A DNA stretch of 64,000 bases from Kineosporia succinea (lineage in GTDB: Bacteria > Actinomycetota > Actinomycetes > Actinomycetales > Kineosporiaceae): contig NZ_JAUSQZ010000001.1 of NCBI RefSeq assembly GCF_030811555.1, positions 1,302,001 through 1,366,000 of the forward strand, read 5' to 3'. Made by a program: the position numbers and the translations under genes. Positions 1-8,195 of the stretch are shown piece after piece; positions within the stretch are counted from its first letter, which is position 1, and each line of letters begins with the position of its first letter. Below the pieces are notes generated by a model that worked only from the letters and a program-made list of their open reading frames with translations, did no database searches and was not told where the DNA came from.

Positions 1-1092
1 GGCGGTGTAACCAGTGTCGCGGTGCCCCATGATCACGGGCAGCGTCACGGTCCGGCCGGCCGCGTAGCGCGCGGTGCCGCCGCCGGCCGAGGTCAGCTTG
101 GTGGTGCCGTTCGGGTTGCGGTGGTACTGCTGCAGTTTCCAGGCGAAGACCCGCGCCACGGCCTTGACCGCGGCGCTGCTCGGCTTGGCCACGTCGTAGT
201 TGCCGATCACCGAGACGCCGAACGTGTCGGAGTTGAAACCACCCGCGTGGGCGCCGACCACGGCCTTGTCCAGACCGCCGGCGCGGCCTTCCCAGATCCG
301 GCCGTACTTGTCGACGAGGGCGTTGTAGCCGATGTCGCACCAGCCGCGTGACAGGTGGTAGGCGTAGTCACCCCGCAGGATCGAGGGCACCTGCGCCGCC
401 GTGTAGCTGTTCGAGCCGGCGGTGTGGTGCAGCACCGCGGCCTTCACGGTGGAGCCGATCGTGGGCGAGCACTTCACCTTCGACTCGTCCGCGCCCCACT
501 GAGCACGGGTCATGATCGTCGGCTGGGCGGCCGAGGCGATGCCGTAGTTCGTCGGTGCGGTGGCCGCGGCGACGGTGTCGTAGTCCGACTGCCCGGCGTC
601 GACCAGCTCGAGTTTCAGGTCGGAGGGCAGCTTTCCGGACCGAACGCTCACCCGGGCCTGCACGCCGTCGCTGGGCCCGACGTACAGCGGGTCGGTGCCG
701 CCGCGCACGTTCTTCGTGGCCACGGTGTCGTCGCCCTGGTCGTTCTCGAGCTCCTGCCAGCCGCCCCACGTGCCGCTCCGGAGCGTGCGCACCTGGATCG
801 TCAGGTCGGGCGTGACGTCGCGGCCCTTCCAGGTGACGCCGACGGTCTGGAACTCGTCCGTCTTCTTCCGGCTGGTGAGGATGCCGGTCTTCGCGGCCGC
901 CGTGGAGAACCCCTGGCTCAGCGCGATCTTCGTGACCGTCGGATCGACCACGGCCGGGTTCGTGACGCTGCTCGCCGAGATGGACAGCCCTTGGGACGAT
1001 GAGGCCTTGTCGGTGGCGGCCCAGGCGTCGGCGGCCCCGAAAAGGGGTACGGCGACGAGGCAGGACAGAAGAACGGCCGGTGCTTTACGCAT
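1..1092 (-). CDS. Secreted N-acetylmuramoyl-L-alanine amidase (PGRP/Amidase_2), 3' end cut off by window
   Basis: The minus-strand frame from ATG at 1092 stays open to base 1, giving 364 residues with no stop. The N-terminus is a Sec signal peptide (MRKAPAVLL, hydrophobic core, likely cleavage after ADAWA). A beta-rich region of about 150 residues precedes a peptidoglycan-recognition domain with RAQWGADES, AAVLHHTAGSN, GYNALVDKYGRIWEGR, GAHAGGFNSDTFGVSVIGNY and IMGHRDTGYTA. The His residues of LHHT and GHRD are family zinc ligands; the window ends just before the usual Cys/Pro that follows GHRDTGYTA. The family cleaves the amide bond between MurNAc and the stem peptide. It probably acts outside the membrane in wall remodelling. 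No strong ribosome-binding site is visible. The start was chosen because it gives an intact signal peptide. Confidence 0.9.
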   Translation of the reverse strand, partial: MRKAPAVLLSCLVAVPLFGAADAWAATDKASSSQGLSISASSVTNPAVVDPTVTKIALSQGFSTAAAKTGILTSRKKTDEFQTVGVTWKGRDVTPDLTIQVRTLRSGTWGGWQELENDQGDDTVATKNVRGGTDPLYVGPSDGVQARVSVRSGKLPSDLKLELVDAGQSDYDTVAAATAPTNYGIASAAQPTIMTRAQWGADESKVKCSPTIGSTVKAAVLHHTAGSNSYTAAQVPSILRGDYAYHLSRGWCDIGYNALVDKYGRIWEGRAGGLDKAVVGAHAGGFNSDTFGVSVIGNYDVAKPSSAAVKAVARVFAWKLQQYHRNPNGTTKLTSAGGGTARYAAGRTVTLPVIMGHRDTGYTA

Positions 1093-1117
1093 GGAACGAG
1101 CGACCCCAGATGCAGGA

Positions 1118-1157
1118 AAATTACGTTCAGTTCTACGTTAGACACTCAACGTAATTT
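1118..1157. promoter_or_regulatory. AT-rich inverted repeat, candidate operator of the amidase gene
   Basis: AAATTACGTT (1118-1127) and AACGTAATTT (1148-1157) are a perfect 10-bp inverted repeat with a 20-bp spacer, 26-65 bp upstream of the amidase start. It is one of the few AT-rich patches in this GC-rich window. A regulator-binding site is an inference; the regulator is not identifiable. Confidence 0.4.
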
Positions 1158-1232
1158 GCCCAGGTGCTCGCCATCCCCCGTCCGTCCGATGCCACCCGTT
1201 GATGTCAGACGGGACATCGGCCGAGTAGCTAT

Positions 1233-2354
1233 TTAACCCACAGGTTTCTGCAGCACCAGGAGGAAATAGTCACGGCGCAGATCGGCGCGGGGGTAGCGGC
1301 CGAGAACGTCCTCGAAACGGGAGTAGAACTCCTCGTCGATCGCGGTCTCGGTGAAAGCCCGGTGCGCGACCTGGAACCCGAGAAGATCGGCGTAGTACTC
1401 GTAGTGGAGCCAGCTCAGCCGGTTCACCCAGGCGTGCCCGATCGGCCGGCGCCCGTGCTTCACGTCCCAGGCCCGCACCACCTCGTCGGTGAACAGCAGG
1501 TGCGGCCAGGGGAAGTAGATGTCGCGGTAGCGGTGCGAGGCCTGCGGACCGGCGTGCAGATTTGCCCGGATCCAGGCCAGACCGCCCGGTTTCAGCAGAT
1601 CGTAGGTGGCCTTCAGCATCGCGTAGGGATGCGTGACGTGCTCCCAGACCGTGAAACTGAGCACCCGGTCGAACGAGTTCGGCTCGTAGGGGCTGGCCGT
1701 CGACAGGTCGGCACACTCGAAGTGCACGCGTTCACCGGCCAGCTGGTCCCACGGCTCGTAGTGCGTGACGTCGACGCCGTGCGCGTCGCATCCCAGGTTG
1801 TGCGCGAGCGACCAGACCTCGAAACCGTTGCCGCAGCCGATCTCCAGCGTGCGCTTCCCGGCCAGGTCGACCATGCCGTTGACCCAGCCGACGCGCCGTT
1901 TCGCCGCCTCGGCCAGCGCGGTGTCGCTGTAGCTGGGCGGGCTGGGCACCAGACGGCGGTCGCGGTACTCCTCGTTCAGCTGCTCGAGCAGGTCGATGTC
2001 GAAGGCCCGGTCGCCACCGTCACCGGTCTCGTAGAGGCTGCGTACCTTGCGGCCCGAACCGGTGATGCCCTGCGGGAGCCGCCATTGCAGTTCCGGCGGC
2101 AAGGGGGGCACTTCGGGCAGACCGGATGGTGGACGCACGGAGCTGGCACCGGGTGCGGGTGGCGGCACCGGTTTCGGCGGCCGGGCGAACGGGTGCGGCC
2201 TTCGCCCGAGCACCAGGTCGCGGGCGGCGATGGCAGCCCGGATCGCGGCCTCGTCGCGGGGTTCGGGGAGGGTGCGCAGGGTCGCCAGAACCGCACCACG
2301 CAGGCGGTCACGGGCGCTCGTCGGTGCCCCACCGCGTCCATCATCGGTGTTCAT
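1233..2354 (-). CDS. SAM-dependent methyltransferase of the polysaccharide cluster
   Basis: 373 residues. The central class I methyltransferase fold has motif I TLEIGCGNGFE, an acidic strand-2 end (HGVDVTHYEP), and later FDRVLSFTVWEHVTHP and LLKPGGLAWIRAN. The N-terminal 130 residues are Pro-rich and unlike a fold I recognise. ATG at 2354 overlaps the epimerase stop as ATGA, which implies translational coupling and decides the start over longer in-frame options. As the last gene of a minus-strand operon with the epimerase and two glycosyltransferases, it probably methylates a sugar or glycan end. Acceptor unknown; methyl capping of the chain is one possibility. Confidence 0.82.
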   Translation of the reverse strand: MNTDDGRGGAPTSARDRLRGAVLATLRTLPEPRDEAAIRAAIAARDLVLGRRPHPFARPPKPVPPPAPGASSVRPPSGLPEVPPLPPELQWRLPQGITGSGRKVRSLYETGDGGDRAFDIDLLEQLNEEYRDRRLVPSPPSYSDTALAEAAKRRVGWVNGMVDLAGKRTLEIGCGNGFEVWSLAHNLGCDAHGVDVTHYEPWDQLAGERVHFECADLSTASPYEPNSFDRVLSFTVWEHVTHPYAMLKATYDLLKPGGLAWIRANLHAGPQASHRYRDIYFPWPHLLFTDEVVRAWDVKHGRRPIGHAWVNRLSWLHYEYYADLLGFQVAHRAFTETAIDEEFYSRFEDVLGRYPRADLRRDYFLLVLQKPVG

Positions 2355-3439
2355 CGGGCCAGCCAGCTCAGGATCACCTCGGCGATCCGCGGACCGGCGG
2401 CGCCGTCCCAGAGGGGCGGGCGCTTCTCCAGGGGAGCCGGCCTGGTCGCCGGGGGCTCGGCCAGCACCGCATCGAGCGCCGGCAGCACGCCGTGCGGTGT
2501 CACCAGACGGTTCGTGCCGTGCGTGATCGTCACCGGCCGCTCGGTGTTCGGCCGCATCGTGAGACACGGCACGCCCAGCACACTGGCCTCCTCCTGCACT
2601 CCCCCGGAGTCGGTGAGCACCGCCCGGGCGCCGCGCACGAGTCCCAGAAAAGCGGTGTAGGGCAGGGGGTCGGTGAGTTTCACGCCTGAGGACGCGTCGA
2701 GGCCCGCCTTCTCGAGTCCGGCGCGGCCGCGCGGGTGCAGCGGGATCACGAGGGGCATCCGCTCCGCGGCCTCGTGCAGCACCGACACCAACTGCCTGAC
2801 CGCGGCCGGGTCGTCGACGTTCGAGGGCCGGTGCAGGGTGGCGACGAGGTAGTCGCCGTCCAGACCGTGCTGCTTGCGGGCGGCGGCCTCGTCGAACCGG
2901 TCGAGGTGCGTCAGGAGGGTGTCGATCATCGGGTTGCCGACGAAGTGGATCCGCTCGGCCGCGACCCCCTCGCGCGCGAGGTGACCCACCGCGTCCGCAC
3001 TCGTGACCAGCAGCAGATCCGAGAGCTGGTCGGTGACACGGCGGTTCACCTCCTCGGGCATCGTCATGTCGAAGCTGCGCAGCCCGGCCTCGACGTGCGC
3101 GACCGGGATCCCGAGCTTGGCCGCGACCAGGGCGGCGGCCAGCGTGGAGTTGATGTCTCCGTAGACCACCACCAGGTCGGGACGGCGCTCGGTGAAGACC
3201 TGCTCCAGGCCCACCATCACCGCCGCGGTCTGCGTGGCATGACTGCCCGACCCGGCGTTCAGGTTGAGATCCGGCTCAGGCAGGGCCAGTTCGTCGAAGA
3301 AGACGCGGCTCAGCCGGTCGTCGTAGTGCTGGCCGGTGTGCACCAGCATCTGGTCGACCTTCTGGTCGAGGGCCGCGAGAACCGGCGCCGCCTTGGGAAA
3401 GTTCGGGCGGGCGCCGGTGATGTGGACGACGGTCTTCAC
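2351..3439 (-). CDS. wecB: Non-hydrolysing UDP-N-acetylglucosamine 2-epimerase
   Basis: 362 residues, normal for the family. It interconverts UDP-GlcNAc and UDP-ManNAc. Visible motifs are TGARPNFPKAAPV near the N-terminus, VVYGDINSTLAAAL, HVEAGLRSFD, PEEVNRRVTDQLSD, ATLHRPSNVDD, PLHPRGR and LTDSGGVQEEASVLGVP, all typical of WecB. GTG at 3439 overlaps the upstream glycosyltransferase stop as GTGA; the longer open frame upstream is out-of-frame read-through of that gene. With the WecC-like dehydrogenase at 8196-9554 it makes a complete route from UDP-GlcNAc to UDP-ManNAcA (inference from family functions). Confidence 0.93.
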   Translation of the reverse strand: MKTVVHITGARPNFPKAAPVLAALDQKVDQMLVHTGQHYDDRLSRVFFDELALPEPDLNLNAGSGSHATQTAAVMVGLEQVFTERRPDLVVVYGDINSTLAAALVAAKLGIPVAHVEAGLRSFDMTMPEEVNRRVTDQLSDLLLVTSADAVGHLAREGVAAERIHFVGNPMIDTLLTHLDRFDEAAARKQHGLDGDYLVATLHRPSNVDDPAAVRQLVSVLHEAAERMPLVIPLHPRGRAGLEKAGLDASSGVKLTDPLPYTAFLGLVRGARAVLTDSGGVQEEASVLGVPCLTMRPNTERPVTITHGTNRLVTPHGVLPALDAVLAEPPATRPAPLEKRPPLWDGAAGPRIAEVILSWLAR

Positions 3440-4677
3440 ACCGACACTCCCGGCGGGACACCCGCTGCTCCGTCGACCGGGGCGACCTCGTCGACCGGCG
3501 ACGGAACCACCCCGGTATCCACCCACGTGCGCATGTCGGCCGCGAAGCGCTCGGCGATCACCGCGCGGTCGATGCGCTGCCCGGCCGCCTCGGCGGCCCG
3601 GTCGAGAGCACCGAGATCGGCGTCCAGGCAACGGAACACGGCGTCGGTCAGCGCCTCCACACCGTCGGGCGGGTACACCAGTGCGGCACCGCCCTCGACC
3701 ACCGGCAGCGAACCGGAGTTCGACGGCAGCAGCGCCGGGCGGCCGAACGTCAGCGCCAGAGCCAGCACGCCGGAGTTCAGCGAGCGCCGGTAGGGCAGCG
3801 CGACCAGGTCGGCCGCGCGCATCAGCACCTGCATGTCGACGTCGGGCACCTGAACCGGCAGCAGCCGCACGGCCGGGTGGGACGCCGCCCGGGCCACGAA
3901 CTCCTCGGTCTCGGGCGCCTGGTCGGGACGCCCGGCGACGATCAGCACGATCTCGCCGGGTCGCACCCGGGACACCCGGTCGACGGCCTCGAGCAGGTCG
4001 GCGAGGCCCTTGTAGGGCTTCACCGCACCGGTCAGCAGCAACGCCACCGCACCGTCGGGGACGCGCAGCCGGCGGCGGGCCTCGTCGCGCCCGATCCAGT
4101 CGGGATACACGCCCTGGTAGCCGGGATGGTCGAGCTGGTAGACCTTCTCACGCGGCAGGGAGAACCAGTCCTCGACCGCCTGGGGGGTACGCGAGCTCAT
4201 CACGTGCACCAGGTCGGCACGCTCCACCACCTGTTCGCGCAGCCGCACCTCCTGGGCCTCGAACCGGGTGTCGTGCGGGAGCACGTTGTGCACGGTCCAG
4301 ACCAGGCGGGCGCCACGCTCCTTCAGCGTGTCGAGCAGGTCGGCGTGCCGGTTGATCGCGTCGTTCGCGCCGCTCTCGGAGTCGGCCTTCGCCAGCACCT
4401 GGTTGAGCCAGTGCAGGTGCACCACCAGCGGCACGTCACCGGGCCAGTCGCGGGTGGTGGTGAGCAGGTCGGTGGCCCGGAAGGTGGGCGCCGCCACCAG
4501 GCCGTGCGCGCCGAACCGGCTGTAGAGCACGTTCTGGTAGGGGTTTCCGGTGTAGTACGGGGTGAACGGCCAGACCACCGGCTCGGGGCCCTCGACCGGC
4601 ATCCGGGCCAGGGCGGAGAACGTCTCGGCGGCCCAGGCCTCGGTGCTCTGGTCGCGACCGGGCAGGGAGATCAGCAT
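3436..4677 (-). CDS. Glycosyltransferase, GT-B fold (GT4-like)
   Basis: 413 residues. The N-terminal half has VVHLHWLNQVL and LVWTVHNVLPHD, typical acceptor-domain strands of GT4 enzymes. The C-terminal half has LLLTGAVKPYKGLADLLEA, a donor-domain opening, and DLVALPYRRSLNSGVLALALTFGRPALLPSNSG, which occupies the position of the E-x7-E nucleotide-sugar motif although the first Glu is not obvious. The start ATG at 4677 shares one base with the stop of the preceding gene (TGATG), and the stop overlaps wecB as GTGA, so three genes are tightly coupled. It probably adds one sugar of the polymer repeat or linkage unit; donor and acceptor are unknown. Confidence 0.85.
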   Translation of the reverse strand: MLISLPGRDQSTEAWAAETFSALARMPVEGPEPVVWPFTPYYTGNPYQNVLYSRFGAHGLVAAPTFRATDLLTTTRDWPGDVPLVVHLHWLNQVLAKADSESGANDAINRHADLLDTLKERGARLVWTVHNVLPHDTRFEAQEVRLREQVVERADLVHVMSSRTPQAVEDWFSLPREKVYQLDHPGYQGVYPDWIGRDEARRRLRVPDGAVALLLTGAVKPYKGLADLLEAVDRVSRVRPGEIVLIVAGRPDQAPETEEFVARAASHPAVRLLPVQVPDVDMQVLMRAADLVALPYRRSLNSGVLALALTFGRPALLPSNSGSLPVVEGGAALVYPPDGVEALTDAVFRCLDADLGALDRAAEAAGQRIDRAVIAERFAADMRTWVDTGVVPSPVDEVAPVDGAAGVPPGVSV

Positions 4678-6329
4678 CAGCGGGCCCTTTCCGCGTAGCG
4701 CTGCTCGGCGAAGGCGTAGACCGCGTCGAAGGCCTTGCCGTTGCCCGACCAGGTGCGCTCCCGCCGCACCCAGTCGGCCGCCTCGGCAACGCGTTTCGCC
4801 AGGTCCTCGGGGTGATCGGTGAGGTGGGCGACGACCTGGGCGAGCGAGGACGGGTCGCCGGCGGTGAACACCCCGGCGCGGCCCTGCTCGTCGCCGGCGA
4901 TCTCGACCAGCGCGGGCAGATCGCTGACCAGCAGCGGGATCTCCATCGCCATGGCCTCGAACGGCTTCATCGGCGAGACCATCCGCCCCGCCCGCTCGGG
5001 CACCCGCGGCACCACGAACAAATCGATCTGGGCGTACCACTGCGGCACCTCGTCGAACGGCACCGAACCGGCGAACACCGCGGCGGCGCCCAGGCCGAGT
5101 TCGGCCGCGTGCGCCTCGAGCTCGGCCCGGCGGCGCCCCTCGCCGACCAGCAGCACGCTGACCGGCAGGCCCTGGGCACGCAGCAGCGCGGCCGCCGAGA
5201 GCAGCACCTCCTGGCCCTCGCGGTAGTGGTCGAGGTTGCTCACGTAGCCGAGCACGAAGGTGCCGTCCAGCCCGAGCCGGGTGCGCATCGCCGTGTCGCG
5301 CGGCTCCGGCTGGAACCGCTGCAGGTCGACGGCGTTCGGGATGACGAAGACCTTGTCCTCGGGAACACCGTGGCCGTGCACGATCTCCTCGCGCATCGGC
5401 CCGCTCAGCGTGACCACCGCGTCGGCCGCGCGCATCGCCCGGGTCTCGGCCGCGAACCGGCGGCGGTAGTACTCGGCGTGCTCGGCGTAGCGCTCGTCGG
5501 CGGTCCAGGTGGTCTCGAAGAACGAGCGCACCTCGTAGATCCAGGGCAGTCCGGCCCAGTCGGACAGGGCCTGGCCGACCACGCCCAGGTCGTAGCCGCG
5601 GTGGCCGGACCCGGCGTGCAGCACCTGCGGGCGCACCCGGGCCACCTGGCGGGCGAACGTGGTGGTGGTCAGCTGCACGTACTCCTCCCAGGTCACCGCC
5701 GAGAGCTGGGCGGCGCCGGGCATGACGTGGTGGTACTCGATGCCGTCGACCGTGGAGCTCGGGCCGGCGGTCCGGTCCGACGTGACGGACGGGAACCCGG
5801 GCAACGTCACCGCCACCGGATCGCGGCCCGCGCCCTTCACGGCCAGCAGCGTCTCGTGGGTGCGCGTGCAGTAGCCGTTGTTGCGGTGCGGCATCGACTC
5901 CTTGGCCAGGTAGAGCACCCGGCCCGGCACCGGCTCGGCCAGGACGGCCGGGTGCGCGCCGGGAACCCGCGGGCGCCAGCCCGGGTCGGTCTCCACGAAC
6001 CGGCCCTGCACGGCCCGCTGCAGTCGCACGTTCTTGCCGCTGGGGGCGGTCATCGCCAGCCGTGAGGCCTCGGCCACCGCGTCGGACAGCTGCCCGGTGC
6101 GGGCCAGCACCTGCGAGCGCAGCCGGGCGACGCGCATGTCCTTCGGGCTGCGCCGGGCCGCGTCGTGCAGCAGGCGCAGCGCGTCGTCGTGACGCTTGTC
6201 CTTGTCACGGCGGACGGCGGCAGCGGTCTCGGCGTAGGTGATCGCGATCCGCGCGGCCCGGCGACCGCGTCGCGGTACGGCACTGACCTGGCGCCTGAGC
6301 TTTCGCCGCCAGCGGGCGAGCGCTCCCAT
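4677..6329 (-). CDS. Large glycosyltransferase (GT4) with helical N-terminal extension
   Basis: 550 residues. The first 110 residues are Arg/Ala-rich and helical with a TPR-like pattern (DALRLLHDAARRSPKDMRVA). GT4 motifs follow: GNNGYCTR-like region after LYLAKESMPHR, WIYEVRSFFETTW, VVTLSGPMREEIVHGHGVPEDKVFVIPNAVD (split across the acceptor/donor border), LGYVSNLDHYREGQEVLL, LLVGEGRRRAEL and SPMKPFEAMAMEIPLLVSDLPALVEI, which holds the E-x7-E type motif. AAGGAG lies 8 bases before ATG 6329. First gene of the minus-strand operon, diverging from the gene at 6521. A cytoplasmic enzyme making surface glycan is inferred. Confidence 0.87.
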   Translation of the reverse strand: MGALARWRRKLRRQVSAVPRRGRRAARIAITYAETAAAVRRDKDKRHDDALRLLHDAARRSPKDMRVARLRSQVLARTGQLSDAVAEASRLAMTAPSGKNVRLQRAVQGRFVETDPGWRPRVPGAHPAVLAEPVPGRVLYLAKESMPHRNNGYCTRTHETLLAVKGAGRDPVAVTLPGFPSVTSDRTAGPSSTVDGIEYHHVMPGAAQLSAVTWEEYVQLTTTTFARQVARVRPQVLHAGSGHRGYDLGVVGQALSDWAGLPWIYEVRSFFETTWTADERYAEHAEYYRRRFAAETRAMRAADAVVTLSGPMREEIVHGHGVPEDKVFVIPNAVDLQRFQPEPRDTAMRTRLGLDGTFVLGYVSNLDHYREGQEVLLSAAALLRAQGLPVSVLLVGEGRRRAELEAHAAELGLGAAAVFAGSVPFDEVPQWYAQIDLFVVPRVPERAGRMVSPMKPFEAMAMEIPLLVSDLPALVEIAGDEQGRAGVFTAGDPSSLAQVVAHLTDHPEDLAKRVAEAADWVRRERTWSGNGKAFDAVYAFAEQRYAERAR

Positions 6330-6520
6330 GCGGAACTCTCCTTGCGATCTTCAACCGGGGGGACGGGCACGCATTGTCACAGCATGCACCGGCTCTGCGA
6401 CGGCCCAGTCTGCCGTATGTTGGGCGCCACCACGGCTACCGAGGGCCTCCCCCTCCGAACGGCCGAGGTAGACGTTCACCTTGAGACCTCAGATGAAGAT
6501 GAGGACGGCGACCTCACTCC

Positions 6521-8029
6521 ATGCGCACCGGACCGCCCACCGTGGTGCTGGCCACCACCAACGGCAAGGGGATGGGACACCTCTCCCGTCAGCTCGCGTT
6601 AGCCCTCGCCTCCCTCGGCGGGATGGACCCGGTGATCTTCTCGCTGTCCTCGGCGGTCACCGTGGTCAACCAGTACGGCATGCGCGCCGAGTGGGCCCCG
6701 AGCTCACAGCGCAAGCAGGTGCCGCGCCGCCACTGGGACGCCTACCTGGCCGAGCGCATCACCGCGCTGGTCACCGAGACCAACGCCAGCGCCTTCGTCT
6801 TCGACGGGGTGTACCCGTACGACGGGGTGCTGCGGGCGCTGCGCCGGATGCCCGACGTGCCGTTCATCTGGAGCCGCCGGGCGATGTGGCAGAAGGGCGT
6901 CGGCGCCCGCGCACTGCGCTACCGCCGCCTGTTCGCCGCCGTGCTGGAGCCGGGTGACCTGGCCTCGGCCGGTGACGTGGGCCGCACCGTCTACCTGGAG
7001 GACGCACGCCGCGTCGGCCCGATCACGCTGGTCGGGCAGGTCCCGCAGCTGAGCCGGGCCCGGGCGGTGCAGGAGCTCGAGCTCGACCCGGACAAGCCGC
7101 GGCTGCTGCTCACCCTGGGCAGCAGCAAGCGCAGCGACCTGTACGCGGCCTACCAGCGCACGGTCGAGCGGTTCACCGCGGCCGGCTGGCAGGTCGTGGT
7201 CACCTCGTCGCCGTTGCGCGGGCGGGCGGCCTCGGCCGCCGGGCCGAAGCAGATCTCGGTGTTCCCGCTCGTCAGCTACCTCAAGGCGTTCGACGCGGCG
7301 GTCTCGGCCAGCGGCTACAACGCGGTGCACGAGCTGCTCTACTCGGCCGTGCCCACGCTGCTGGTGCCCAACGCCGACGCGGTCACCGACGACCAGCGCA
7401 CCCGGGCCCGCATCGTCGCCAACACCGGGCTGGCCCTGTCGGCCGACCCCGACCGCCCGCGCGAGTTCGACGCCGCCCTCGACCGGCTGCTCGACGCCCG
7501 GATGCGCGACCGGCTCGCCGCCTCGTGCCGTGACCTCGAACCGCCCACCGGCGCCACCGAGGCGGCCCGCACGGTCATCGGCCTGGCCGCCGTCGGGGTA
7601 CCCGCGGGCGAGCGCATGGAGGCCGCCTCACTGCACGCCCAGCGGTTCGCCCGGCGCACCATCGGGCGGGTGCTGCCCCCGGCCCTCGCCAACCAGCTGG
7701 GCCGGCCGCCGCGACTGGCCCGGCCGGGCGATCTGCGTGGGCCCATGTCGGTGAACCCGATCCTGGCCCCCGGGCTGCAGGGAGTGCCGCACCTCACGAA
7801 CGACCAGCTGCTGGTGACCGACGCTTTGACCCCCGGGCTGTTCGACGGACGTCACGTCGAGCACATCCTGCCCGGGGCGAGCGACGCCTATGTGCGGGCA
7901 CGGGCCGATATAGCCGGGCGCTACTACAAGATCGCGCAGCCCTCACCGAGCGAGATCGAGGCGGCTGAGTCGATCCAGACAAAGAGTGACGAAAGGGACT
8001 GGTCGTCCCTGGGCTGGAGTGCAGGTTGA
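6521..8029 (+). CDS. MurG-like glycosyltransferase (GT28-type)
   Basis: 502 residues. The N-terminus has the glycine-rich loop ATTNGKGMGHLSRQLALA. The donor half has LLLTLGSSKRSDLYAAY, VVVTSSPLRGR and FDAAVSASGYNAVHELLYSAVPTLLVPNADAVTDDQ, which matches the donor-sugar motif of MurG and related UDP-sugar transferases. A C-terminal extension of about 120 residues after the GT-B fold matches nothing I recognise and could bind a partner. First gene of the plus-strand operon, diverging from 6329. No strong ribosome-binding site before ATG 6521. Probably transfers a HexNAc-type sugar to the lipid-linked intermediate (inference). Confidence 0.82.
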   Translation: MRTGPPTVVLATTNGKGMGHLSRQLALALASLGGMDPVIFSLSSAVTVVNQYGMRAEWAPSSQRKQVPRRHWDAYLAERITALVTETNASAFVFDGVYPYDGVLRALRRMPDVPFIWSRRAMWQKGVGARALRYRRLFAAVLEPGDLASAGDVGRTVYLEDARRVGPITLVGQVPQLSRARAVQELELDPDKPRLLLTLGSSKRSDLYAAYQRTVERFTAAGWQVVVTSSPLRGRAASAAGPKQISVFPLVSYLKAFDAAVSASGYNAVHELLYSAVPTLLVPNADAVTDDQRTRARIVANTGLALSADPDRPREFDAALDRLLDARMRDRLAASCRDLEPPTGATEAARTVIGLAAVGVPAGERMEAASLHAQRFARRTIGRVLPPALANQLGRPPRLARPGDLRGPMSVNPILAPGLQGVPHLTNDQLLVTDALTPGLFDGRHVEHILPGASDAYVRARADIAGRYYKIAQPSPSEIEAAESIQTKSDERDWSSLGWSAG

Positions 8030-8195
8030 GCAGGCAATGATTACGAGCTGCCCCACCAATGCGCACAGCGTGTCACAATTCAACCCGGGCGCCCTGACCT
8101 GACCTGAACCGGCCGGATCACGCTTCGGGTCGAAGCAGACCCCTCCCCGGCGTCCTCAACCACACCTCACGGTGCGCGGAAGGGATTCCCCGGAG

